Part shown: one piece after another, positions 29,117-41,038 of the stretch
Layout: each line of letters opens with the position of its first letter
How positions within the stretch are numbered: the stretch's first letter is position 1
Source: Ectocarpus siliculosus
Lineage: Eukaryota; Sar; Phaeophyceae; Ectocarpales; Ectocarpaceae
Direction of reading: 5' to 3'
Assembly: GCA_000310025.1 (NCBI GenBank)
Contig: FN648299.1
Span: forward strand, 184,617 to 236,827
Length of the DNA: 52,211 nucleotides
Notes under the pieces: generated by a model
What the model saw: only the letters and a program-made list of their open reading frames with translations
What the model was told of the DNA's origin: nothing
Database searches by the model: none
Translations under genes and position numbers: made by a program

Positions 29117-31332
29117 TCATGAAACGCCTTCTTTGACACGTCTAAACGTCAGGTTGATCCTCCCTCCCCTTGCACCTGCCGACGATGTCAGCAACGACGA
29201 ACCTACCCGACCACCCGTGATGCTTCCATTTCCCCCGGATTCGCCCGTCTTTAACGACGACGACTCCTTGCCGCCTTGCCCCGACCATGACAGCAGCAGT
29301 GGCGACAAGGCTTTCGCCTCTCTTCTTTCTTGTGGTGATTGCCGAACCTCGCGCTCCTCCTTCGCCGTGCGCTTCGGCACGCGGTGCTGCCAGTGCTCTT
29401 GGGTGCTGCCTTCCATGAGGAGCAGTGACCCTCCCCCCAGGATAAACTCCACCTGCAAACGGAGAATTGATGTCGTTGTCGTTGTTGATGTTGTCTCGCC
29501 AAAACAAAAACGGGATGGTTCTCTTTCCAGATCCTCTGCTTCCCTGTCCTTGGTGGTATCCTGGGTTGAAAAAAACTTTTCTCCCTGCGGCTCTGACAGC
29601 AAGCTGTCTGCCTCGAACACCCTAAACTACCATACTCTGCTATGGCAAAGACCGTTTCGCTTCAGACATGAACCAAACAGAGGCCCAGGTGTTGATGGAC
29701 GTCGACAATTGAGCTACCGTCGATGCGTCTAAGGTTGGGGAGACATGCGAGACATTCGCCGGTGAGGATGTTCGTTGACAAGAGGAGGTGCGCAGGGAGT
29801 GGTGAGGGAAGGAGTAACGGTGCGGAGTGCACTCGCTCTCTGCATGGCCTACACGTTCAACCGCCTCAAGCCACCCACCTTTTGGGCGTGGTCCTTTTTT
29901 CGCCGCAGCTGAAACCGTCGTCCTGCTCCGAGCGAAACGGACGCTATCGCTGCTCCCTTCTCGAGCTCCTTTTCATCATCTTGCCGACGCCACATGCAGC
30001 GTTGTCGTGGGGGGTGCAGAACGTAATAAAAACGGGCAGTTCCCCACATAGATGCCAGAACCACAGCGAAAAACGGACTGGCCGACCGAAGGCTCACGTC
30101 TATCTGCAGCGGTCTTGAGGCCAGGTGCCGGCCCACGTGATTTTTTATTGTTGCCGCACAGCCGTGTGCAACCTCGTTTCGCAACGCTACTCGGAAAGAG
30201 AGAGCGCTGTCCTCAACCTGGAAGGGTCGGTTGACCAATAGTATGTCGATTGGGTGGGAAAAAATAAACGACGACCAGGTAGCATTGTCTTCTGCGACCT
30301 GGGTGCGCACTAACACACACCCCAGCACGCCTTTGTGCTTTACAATGCTGCTGAAAATCGTGTATTATTAGGTATGTGTGTGGGACCACGGATTGGAGCT
30401 CATTCCCGGCAGAAAACTCTGTGAGCGCTGATTTATTCAAAGTGATGGAAAAAAAAAAAATGTGAGTGCCGCCGCCCGGCCCCATTTGTCACGCCTCTCA
30501 CCGGAGTGCCACCCCATGTAGTCGGCTCCGTCCCGGTACCAGTTGAGGAGGACGCAATTGAAGTAGCCGGGGTCAACCCCGGCCGCGGCTCCCGCGGCGG
30601 CTAGAATCTCCTGGATGGCCGGCACGCCGTCCCAAGGGGTGGCTTCGAGAGTTTTCCCGCTGTACCTGAGCAACAACAGAAGAACGCGTCGAAGAAAAAA
30701 GTGGTACAACCAAGTATGTCGTCAAGGACAACATGTTTTACGAGAAAAGGGCTGAGAGGGGGCGGGGCGGCGGCGTTCCCCAGACTACAAGGGCCGGGAA
30801 AAAAAAGAGGACAAAGAAGTGCATGCCCACTACTCTGGGCAGGTCTTTTCCTCGTGATAACATCAACTGGCTAGCCCCGCAGGAAGTACAGGAACACTCA
30901 CAGGCGAGCATTACCGTAGGTGACACAAAACATATCACACACCTCGTAGACCGATTTTCCGAGCCCGATTTCTTCCACAGCAGAAAGAGTGGCAGCGCCG
31001 AGAATATGGCGTTGAAGTCGTCTCATCGAGAGAGAGCTTTCCGAAAACGAAATATGGCTTTATCCGTGAATCTCAATCTTCTTCATCGTGGAGTAATTGA
31101 GCTGTGAAAATCGGTCCAGGGGGCGTGGTATCTTGCGTCACCTACCGTAGGTTTGTGCAGGGAGACAGGGGACACGTTGTGACTCAAAAGGAACACACCT
31201 GTAGGAAACGCCTGTCCGCCCGTAGAAGCAAGTGAGACGGGGCTGCGGAATCTCCCTCCCGAAAAGCTTTATCGGTCGCTGCATCCACCTCCCCCTCGCT
31301 GCGCCGTCTTCCCTGAGCCCGGGGTTTCCGCT

Positions 31333-31364
<32 letters not shown>

Positions 31365-31879
31365 TGCTACCAGCCTTTGGGTCTAGAGGGCGCAGGTCGG
31401 GGTCGACGGTGAGCTCTTCAAACAGCCTCCGTTGCGCGGCATCGGTGAGGAGGGAAGGCCAGAACCGGAGCTTGCCCGTGCCGCTTTGGAGATGAAAGGT
31501 TTCACACGAACACGTAGCTGTTGCCGGTGCTGTAGTTCGCGGCGTGGGAAGAGCGGGTCGGGCATGAGAGGATAAAGGCGGTGTTGTAGTCAATACATTG
31601 AGCATTGGATTGCTTCGCCCGTTGGAAATAGGTCGAGCGTGCGTACTAATAGCACATCTTAATTTAATCTAACGGGTGGGGAGGACGGCGGGCACTAGAT
31701 ATTACAGTGGCCACAACTACTGCCGCTGAAAATCCTGAAGACAAGCAACACGGATCGTCGGTGGGATTTTGCGTACCCTTGGGCTGTGAAGAGCTGGAAC
31801 TTCCGCTCCATCGTCGCTTGGCTCCAACCTGTTCATTCGGCCGAGAAGCTCTTCCTCGCTTTCCCTCTGTCGAAGACAT
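29117..31879 (-). CDS. AlkB-family Fe(II)/2-oxoglutarate dioxygenase, five exons
   Basis: Exons: 31777-31879, 31199-31529, 30502-30665, 29879-29979, 29117-29452, all GT-AG with matching phases, giving 344 residues. ALKBH2/3-type enzymes remove alkyl groups from DNA or RNA bases, using Fe(II) and 2-oxoglutarate. The catalytic set is complete: HSD at 198-200 (its Asp rebuilt across the exon 3/4 junction), the second iron His at about 256 in HWQHRVPK, and RINLTFR at 331-337. LTCFYGRTGVSYRYSG and FNCVLLNWYRDGADYMGWHSDDE-type segments match the family. Oddities: a Gly run in exon 2 and an insertion of about 60 residues, rich in Ser, Gly and charged residues, between the second His and RINLTFR. A small TIR element sits in intron 2. 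The start is the only ATG that gives a phase-matched first exon. Targeting is unclear. Confidence 0.88.
30914..31147. mobile_element. MITE-like element, copy A
   Basis: 234 bases with terminal inverted repeats of about 45 bases. The ends start CCGTAGGTGAC and, in reverse complement, CGGTAGGTGAC, and both reach a GACCGATTTT block. TA lies on each side, as expected for a Tc1/mariner-type target duplication. It has no coding capacity and lies in intron 2 of the AlkB-like gene. Copy B at 33346-33569 is homologous along its length. Confidence 0.8.
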
Positions 31880-32134
31880 GAGAAGGAGCAGGACAGAGGA
31901 AGCGAGATATCAAAGTATTGTGTGTTGTGCATTGTGTATACAGTAGGTGTGCCAGTGCGCCAGAGTCCGGAGCGGGGGAGGGGGCAGGACTGTCGCCTTG
32001 TTGGCCAATCAAATCACCGCACATCTTGCCATGCTCGCTCCTCGTCTCGACTCTCTCGCTCTCTGCTGCCGTGTGCTGCTGTACTCAGAGCAGGAGGGGC
32101 GAAGAGAACAAAGAGGCCCATCCGACCTGTGGTG
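31880..32134. promoter_or_regulatory. Shared head-to-head promoter region
   Basis: Only 255 bases separate the start codons of the AlkB-like gene (minus) and the methyltransferase gene (plus). It must hold both 5' UTRs and promoters. A CCAAT box (TTGGCCAATC) lies at 32001-32010, central enough to serve both. No TATA box stands out. Confidence 0.6.
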
Positions 32135-34206
32135 ATGATGCCGCTTCGAAGGGATGGCGTGTGTCGTCACGTAGTGCTCGCCCTACTGCTAATCCTTGGT
32201 TTGCCGGTCTGTCAGCCTTTTGCCTCGCCAACTAACGTCAACCTGCGGCTGAGATCATGCACCGCGACGGGCCGGCCGCCGAACCACCCCGCTGGCATGC
32301 CGTCTCTGCCAGCAACGCCCGACGACAGCGGAGACAGCGGCGTGATCGCGGGGTCGAACCAGCTGGAAGGCTGGAAGAGGAACACCGTTGGTACTGCTGC
32401 GGATGCACCCACAAGGTCGAACGTTATGGGACGGCGCCGCCCGGGGGACGGGAGCAACGGCTGTGATCCTGCTGCTGCTGCGGCCGGCAACACGGAGCCG
32501 GCATCACTTTCCCCTCATCATCGTGGTGATGCGTACGGCGGTAGTGCCGACGATGCGACGGCATGGCGGGTGGAAGCAGCCGCGACTACTGCGGAACTGC
32601 TGGTGTCCTTCAAGGTCAGCTAAAGTGACCGCGGTCTCGTGTAACCGCCGTTGAGTTTGTGGTATAGTCTAGTCGAGCACTTGAGGCTTTGCATACAGTC
32701 GCCACACCATCGGAAACTTCTCCTTTGGCGGTTACCAAGGTACGAAGCTGTGCTTGTCGTATTTCCTTGAGTTAGCAGGTGTTGGCGAACGATTTGCAGG
32801 GCCAAGAGTAGTGGCGAGACTTGTAGTGATTATTTATCCTCCTTTGCTGTATGTACCCTGCAGGTGTTCGATACGACGAGGGACAACGCACACCGGCGTG
32901 CCTCATCTGTTCGCTTACCCCCCGCCTTCCCCTTCGTGATCCATATTCGCTGTGCGGCAAAACTCTTCCCCGTCATTCGAATAGACGGCGCTGGCGGCAA
33001 GGGAGCCACTGATGCGGAAGCTACTGGAGGAGGAAACGGACTGTTACCGGCTATATCACGGGGCCGTGGAAGGCTGCCCCGGCCTCACCGTGGACCGTTA
33101 CGGCACGGTACGTAAAAAAAAAAGAAGAAAAAAATCCCCCGCTCCAGATTTTTCGCCACGCTGCCAACACACACCACCAAGCCCCACCTACAGCAGAGCC
33201 GAGATTTCCCAGGCGAATGGTGACGGCACAAACAGACAGAGGAAACGGCAGCTGACATTTCCGCGAAAGGCTCCCGTGTCCTCACGGTCTCCGTCTTCGC
33301 GGACAGATAGTTTGAAGGCGGGGTGTTACTCATTCGTCTGTGTAACCGTAGGTTGCACAAGATACCACACCCCCTGGCCCGATTTTTCAAAGCTCGATTT
33401 CTTGGCAGGAAAACCAGCGACGGCACCGAGAATGGCGGCGGTGGAACCGTCTCATGGAGAGCTTTCCGAAAACGTATCATTTGAACTCGGCATGCTCGTC
33501 GTGGTCGAGTAAACGTGCTTTTGAAGATTGGTCCGGGGTGTGTGGTATCTTACGTCATGCAACCTACGGTACGCCCTTGTTGTGAGTGTCTCGTGCGTGA
33601 GGCGAGGGCCATATCGGAGCAAAGCATCATGATGGGTGTTGTCGCTCTGCGAAACGTACGATAGGTGCACTCCTACTTGCACGTCCGCGGGCGCCAGAAC
33701 TACACAAATGTTGCCTTGGTTGGTCGAAGTCTCGAGAGCAAGAACAACGACGGCGGCGACTACGACGAAAACCGCGGTGACACCAAGCCCATGACCCATC
33801 CATACACACAAAAAAAAGTGATTTTCATATCTCTCTTCAATATGTTGGTTGTTGTTATCTCGGCCCCCTCTTGTTCTCGATGCTCTCCTTGTTCTTGTTC
33901 TTGACGGGCACGCAAGTGAACGTAATCGTAGACAGAGTGGGTTTGACGCTCCCCTCAGCTTAAGCGTGTTTTGCCGCATGCCTGGCTACGCCTGGCGGAC
34001 ACATTTTCAAACGCGATAGGTTGTCCTGGTGCAAACCTTTCGGGACCCGCCGGCCGACTTCAGCGCGGAGGCGGTAGAGGAGATTTGCAGACTGGCGTCC
34101 GAAGCAATGCACGCAGCGGAGGCGAGAGCAGCAGCACCAGTAGGGGCGCAAGGTGAGTACGGGAGCGTTACGTCGCTTCTCTTGGAGGAGGCATCATCGG
34201 TTAGTC

Positions 34207-34270
<64 letters not shown>

Positions 34271-37200
34271 CGTTGTTGTGCGTGATCGCCTTTCTACTGT
34301 AGGACATACCACCAGAGAAGCCAAAATATGATACATCACCTTTCTGACGAGTACCCCTATTGGTGTTTACAACACATCGATGTCCACCGAGATGACTCGG
34401 TAGGACGGCAGTGCAGGTGACCAGCCTTGGAATCGGCGTGGTCTCTTGATCATGGGGGCAAGTGTGCCCGAGCACCTGGTTCTTAAGTAAAAAGCAACAG
34501 AATCTTGAACTTGCATGCACACACACACACCCTACCCAACCCTATTCCCACCTGCCACACCCGAGAGTCAGCGTTTTTCGGTGCAGAAGTCGATCATTTT
34601 TTAGAAAAATATATTTTGCAATAACTGAAAGACTACAATTACCTGTTTGAGACATACCTCCAGTCCAGGGGATGTGTTGTAGTCTCTGCAACAGCAGTGA
34701 GTGGGGAAGAAAGCCTGCTGGACACAACTGGCCTTGAATTTGAGCCTGTTTGGCCCTATACTCGGAAGCTGATACTGCTGTATGCAGAGCTTTAATCCCG
34801 TGCCGTGCTGTACCGATGCGTTTGAAAAATCGCAACGACGACGACGACGACGACGACGACAACGCCAGCGGCCACGGAAGCAGTCGCGTTTCTTCCAGTC
34901 TGGAACGACCGGCGCAAGAGAGAACGCCGCGTGCGGGGAGGGGGGAGCGACTACGACGACGCTCCCCAGCCGCACAGGCTCAGCTCGGACCACGAGCCCT
35001 CGCCGGAAGCGTTAGGAGTCAAGGTATCTTGTTGGCAGCTCTCAAACCCTAACCCTCACCCTTACCCTAACCCAAGGATGCAACTCGACAACGTCTGCAT
35101 ACGAAGCTTCTCTATTTTGCTTTAATTTCTAATAGTGCGTACGACTGAATATTTCCCCGGCATTGCTTCGGGAGGCGGGTTCGGTTGAACCCGGAGGGTA
35201 TGGCAAAAATCCCTGTTGAACCGCAAACCTTCGGTGGTATATATACTGTAGCTCAGTGTTTTTCCAGCGTTTTTTCCATAATTTTTTGTGGTCGTTTGTG
35301 CGAAGCCACTTTTTTTTTCTGTACTCCAAGTGTTTTGTGTTCTGAGCAAGACCTTCACAGTAAACCCCGCACGACCTTCCTATCTCCCTTTTTGCTTTTG
35401 CTCGGTTATTGCTTCTTTTGGGATATTTACAAAGCACGTACCAGTGTTTCTGCAAATCGTCAAATTTGAACGTTTTTCAGGCACCACGTGCATAACCCCT
35501 CTCGCAAGAATGTTGTCCTACGTGCAGACTAGACTCGCTCTAAAACGAAGATGGCTTGTGCCGGCTGTGTATCATCCTTGCGCGGAACACATGTTTCAAT
35601 TCATTCCATGTTTTTTTTTTTTTTTTTTGTCTTCACTTCAAATCAGCGCTCACAGCGCTCACAGCGCTATTTAATGCCGTTTACTCCAACCCGTGGTCAC
35701 ACAGAAGAGTCCCTCTCTACCCTCCCCTCCTGCGGTACTTGCCTTCGATTTTTAATGCGAGAAGAGTTCAGCACTCTCTTCCCTCTGTGTACACACGAAC
35801 TACTTGTAGCGCTATCCACTTGGCCAGGAGCGGAAGCGAGTGAAAAACTCACTTTGCAAGGAAAGCTCGCTTACGCCGGGATTCGAACCCCTGACCTGAT
35901 CTCTAGAAGGTTTCGAGGATACCAACCAGACCACCGGGGCGACCGGCTCGTTGTTTGAGCCGAAAGCGAAAAAATGATTAAACGAGATGTCCTGTTGTAT
36001 GGAAATAGAACATTCCATGTGGAACATTCGCTCTTTAGAGCAAAGGAGCAAAAAATGGCAAAATCATACCGTATGTATTCAGCATGCATGGAAATGAAGA
36101 AAAAGGAATCTCCCTCGCCGGGAATTGAACCCGGGTCTCATCGGTGAGAGCGATATATCCTAACCATTGGACTACGAAGGAATTGCTCGATGCTACGTCG
36201 GAGAAATTAGGGGATATATTGGGATGTGAGTAGTGTTTTGCGACCGCATGACCGTTGGGTCCATCTGCACTTTACCCATCCACTAGTTCACGGATAACAA
36301 GTCTTGCGCGTGCTCTTCAAGAGAAAGCCTCAAGAGGCTATCACCCATCGCCCCCAAAATGTAGTATACCTTACTCAAAGCATTGGTCCATGTACCGTAA
36401 AGGACGCGGGTCTTGGCACGGATCGGCGTCTTCGTACATACTGCTGTAGGCCCGGAAAAAACGTTGTTTGTATTCTATTCAAGGGCCGGATGGGGGGTGG
36501 GCGTCTGAAGAGTTATCCTCAGAGTTGAGAGTGTGGGAGCTTGGTGGGAGTCACAAAATAGTCAGGATAGATTAGTTGTAGGTGGTGAAAAACGAATACC
36601 AATTGGGACGGTGGTGAAAAACGAACACCAATCGGGACGCGCTGAAGATGGTGCGACGGCGCGTTGATGTGCGGAATCGACCACGACAGGGAGTTTTCGC
36701 AGAAATTGTTTTCTTCTGAAAGCGGCCAATTCTCTCGTGCGGTGACTATTTAGTTGCTGCGACTCGATTTGATGTGCGGGAGTAGGAGTCAATTTTCCTA
36801 TTCGCCGCCGTGCCGCGATGGGGCAATTCTCCGCATTTCTCTCCGATGACCCCTCAGCGTGTTGATGTCCGAAATTTTCCCAATTATCCGGGTTCCCTAG
36901 GTATTAGCTGCGACGGGATTTTTTTCACAAAAAATTGCGGCATCCTCCGACCACAGGGAATCTTTGCAGAAATTCGGACATCAGCATCCCACGAACGCCA
37001 GCTTGCACACGAAAGGTCGGTCGTCCAATCACAGCAGCAGCATATCTTGACAGTCTCGCGGCAATTTCTTCAGACGGACAGATGCAGGTACAGCAGTACG
37101 CCCTGAGCCCGCGACAGCGGGCTCTTGCGGATAGAGGGCGTCCTGCGGACTCCGTCCGAGAAGAGAGACGCCGAACGGCGTCGGCTCGGGGTCTAACCAA

Positions 37201-40200
37201 GGTCGTGAAGCTATCGTCTAGATTTTGAGGGTTGGCTAATAACCCCGCTGCTAATTACCCCGCTGCTCTGTGAGACGTCGAGTTTCAGCCGGAGTGAATA
37301 ATACATACCTACCACCTCTGCAGGGTTCTTGGCGCTTTCGCACCGCCGCCCAAACTGAGCGATTCCAAGGCAAACGTCAACGTAGAGTGCAGAGCCCAGG
37401 CAGTAGGCGAAAAATGCACTCACCACTGCTGCTGTGTTGCGTTGGTGTTGAATGGAGAAGGCCGGGCGTTGCATCTAGACTACAGGTATCGACCTTTGGA
37501 AGAAGATCATACATTTATTTTTTTCTGGCGCTTGCCGCGCCACCGCCACGATGAGAATATCTACCGCATTATATTATAGTAGGCCGGAACGAGGACGGAC
37601 GTCACGATGCCTTGTTTGTCCGACACTACAGAAGGTTGAGTGCCATCAACGACAAAAATGCGGAGTGCACGCTGCCCGTCAGTCCATCGTTCCTAAATGA
37701 CAGTGTATGGTGGATTTTCGGGAGCGCTTCGCGGCGCCGCCGAACGAAGAGAATCGACCGTCTTCTTGTTGATCGTTTAGAACTGGAATACTTCCAAGAG
37801 GAGATTGACGCATGCGTGTATCTATGAAGGCGATGGCGACGAGAGAGAGCTGAAAAGAATTCACCAGTGTGTGCAGTCGAAGACAAATGAACCAGCGAGT
37901 CCGGTAGACAATGACGAGGAGAGAGGTAGAGAGGGATTGGTGGAGGACTGGAGGAAGGACAAGGTGGGTGTAAAAGTGCCCATCCATCCATGATGTCGAT
38001 CGACTAATATGCGAGAGAGAGAGAGAGAGACGGAGAGAGAGAGGTAGAGAGAGTGTGTGCGACGCGCGACTCTGTTGAGAAGAAGAGTCGAGTATTCCTA
38101 AAACAGACCCACGCCCACGCGTCCAGACGGGAGTCATGGTGTGAATGAATGTTGTGGAAGACAGATGATACACGAGTGAGGCCGTACGGCAGCGAGGGTA
38201 TGGGCGATGTGGTGGGGGGGAAAGCGAGTGATAGGAAGAAGATGCCCACATCGTTGATCGATGAATATGCGTTCTCATCGCGGGGTTTTTCCCATCATCA
38301 GTGTGCCCAGCTTGCAATGTGCACCGGAGAGCTCCGCAGAATCGGACATTTTTATCGAGAGGAGTTTCTCAATAAAGAAGTGCTGCCCTGTCAAGCGTCT
38401 ATAGAGGGGCGGAGGAGCGTTGAGAGAACAAGAAAGTCCGGAACCCCCCCCCCCAAGAAACGGCCGAAGAGATGGAGAGAAGGAGTAGTCGTGAACCTGT
38501 TCAAAAAGGGGGATAAAGCTGACCCGGGGAATTATAGAGGGATAACCCTGTTGAGCACAGTGGGGAAACTGTTTGGCAAGATGATAGACAATAGAATGGG
38601 AGACATGTTGGAGGGGAAACAAAAGATCAGCGAAGGACAAGCTGGACTTAGACCAGATCGTAGTTGTGTAGACCATGTATATACGTTGAGTAAAATCATC
38701 CAAGGTAGGAAAGACGCCGGGCGTACGACATACTGTTTCTTCCTCGATATACGAAAAGCCTACGACACCATATGGCGCAATGGATTGTGGAAAAAGATGT
38801 GGGACATCGGCATCCGGGGGAAAATGTGGAGGATGTTGAAAAAGATGACAGAATGCACAAGAAGTGCGGTGATGTTGGATGGGGAAATTTCGAAGTACGT
38901 GGATATACTCCAAGGAGTCGCACAGGGCTGTACGATGTCACCCACTCTTTTTAAGATTTACATCAACGATTTGATAAGGGCGGTTGAAGCAGTAAGACAG
39001 GGAGTCCAAGTAGAGGGAAAGAGTGTGTCCGGACTGATGTTTGCAGATGATTTCGTGGGGGTATCCGAAACACCAGAAGGGTTGCAAGAACAAATAGATG
39101 CGGCGGTAGGATACACCCGAAAATGGAGACTGTCGGCGAACGTAGGAAAATGCGCAGTAGTGGTCTGTAACGAAGATAAGAAAAATCCCGTAGAATTCAA
39201 ATGGAAATGGGGGGAGGAAGAACTACCGGTAGTTCTTCCTCCTTTCCCGCACACTGGACGGCNNNNNNNNNNNNNNNNNNNNNNNNNNNNNNNNNNNNNN
39301 NNNNNNNNNNNNNNNNNNNNNNNNNNNNNNNNNNNNNNNNNNNNNNNNNNNNNNNNNNNNNNGAAAAGCGACTCCAGGGAAGAAGGGAATCAGATGGGAC
39401 AAGGTGGTAAGAGAAGGTTTGGAAGGAGATAGGAGACGAGGAGGAGACGTTGGACACGGAAGGGTTCGGGGGGTTCAAGACGAAAGTCAAGGAGATGCTA
39501 GAGAGTAGGGAGGAGGCAACCCTTCGGAAGAAGGTACGAAGCGAAGACCACTTGGAGATATACGGGAAGTTGAAAGAAGGGATAGGGATGAAGAAGTACT
39601 TGGACGGCCCCATGGACTATGCGAAAAAGCTGAAATTGCAATTTCGAGTAGGCGATCTGGACTTGCCAGAACGGAGGAAGAGGTATACCAGCCGTAGGGG
39701 AGAGGAAGAGGAGGATAGACACACATGTCCATATGGCAAATCGGAGGAGAGTAGACCCCACATAGTTGGGGAGTGTGAGTTGTACAGGAAGGAAAGAGAG
39801 GATCTCGAGGAGGAAATGAGACAGAGAGGGTGTGACATGGACAAGTTTGGTAAATTAGACAACAGCGAAAAAACGATCGCGATAATTGGGGATAGATGGT
39901 GGGCACAAGAGGCCCTAGAGGACGGGGATAAGATGTGCAAGAAATTTTTATGGAGTTTGTGGCAGAGACGTAAAGAGCTCCCAAATGTTGGTGGTGTCTC
40001 TAGTAGGTGTAGGAACGGTGCTCCGTCTCGAAAGGGACGCGTGGTCAATGGCCAAATGACTACGGCAAGCAACAAATGAGTACGCCCCCCCCCCCCCCCC
40101 CAAGAAACGGAGCCCTTTCCAACCAAAAACAATTTGTAAAAAAACTACAGCACATGCCTTCCCTCCAAAAGGAACATAAAAAGGGTGTCGTCCTTGCGCA

Positions 40201-41006
40201 AAATGGATGCAAATGCATTTTTGCCTAAAGCGAGAAAATGATGAAACCAAATATCGTGGGGATTGTATCATAGGTCATTCCCTCTTGAGAGCAGGGGGAG
40301 GGGGGATACTCACTCATAATCGTGCATCCTAACCGTTAGACCATTGGCCTCCCATCCCTGCAAAGCCGGGACGGAGCACGCCGAGTTCTCACCGGACCAG
40401 GCTCTCACATCACCAAGCGCGAAGCGCCGTGAGGTATTCGGCGAGTCGCATGAAGAAGGGTGCGCTGCATCCTGCTAAGGGTGTTCGGCATCTTGTGCTT
40501 ACTTCCCTGCGTACGGATGACAGCTACGTGTGACTTAATTTTTTTCTGGTGCTTTCACTTTCAAGACAGTCGCAAGCACTTTGTAACTGCCTCGAGGATG
40601 CTTGACCATTTTAACACAACGTGGGTGCGATCATCCCCCGTTGCGCGGAGTGAGGGTTCTCGACCCCGCACAACGTAATCTACTCGACCACCATTTACGG
40701 GTGCCGCAAAAAAAAAACAAAGGCGAAAAAAACAAATAGAAAAGACTGGGGGGGGATGAAGAAAAAGCTTACACCATAAATAATGAGAAAAGAATCTCCC
40801 TCGCCGGGAATTGAACCCGGGTCTCATCGGTGAAAGCGATATATCCTAACCATTGGACTACGAGGGAATTGCTCGACAACCCTGCAGTAAACTCGGGCCA
40901 TATGGACGTCTTGGTACATCGGCGCGACAGAAACGTTACCATATTTTCAGACTAACGAACATGCCTGGTTGCCATCCTTGCACACAACGCATTGATTGTT
41001 ATTGTT

Positions 41007-41038
<32 letters not shown>

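Noticed and set aside
29133-29732. Open frame of 199 codons on the plus strand
   Set aside because: Antisense to the last exon of the AlkB-like gene, whose minus frame carries the catalytic His and RINLTFR.
36935-37228. 97-codon plus frame in intron 4
   Set aside because: Partly protein-like, but it has no family motif and no phase-matched link to host exons; noted under the intron instead of called as a gene.
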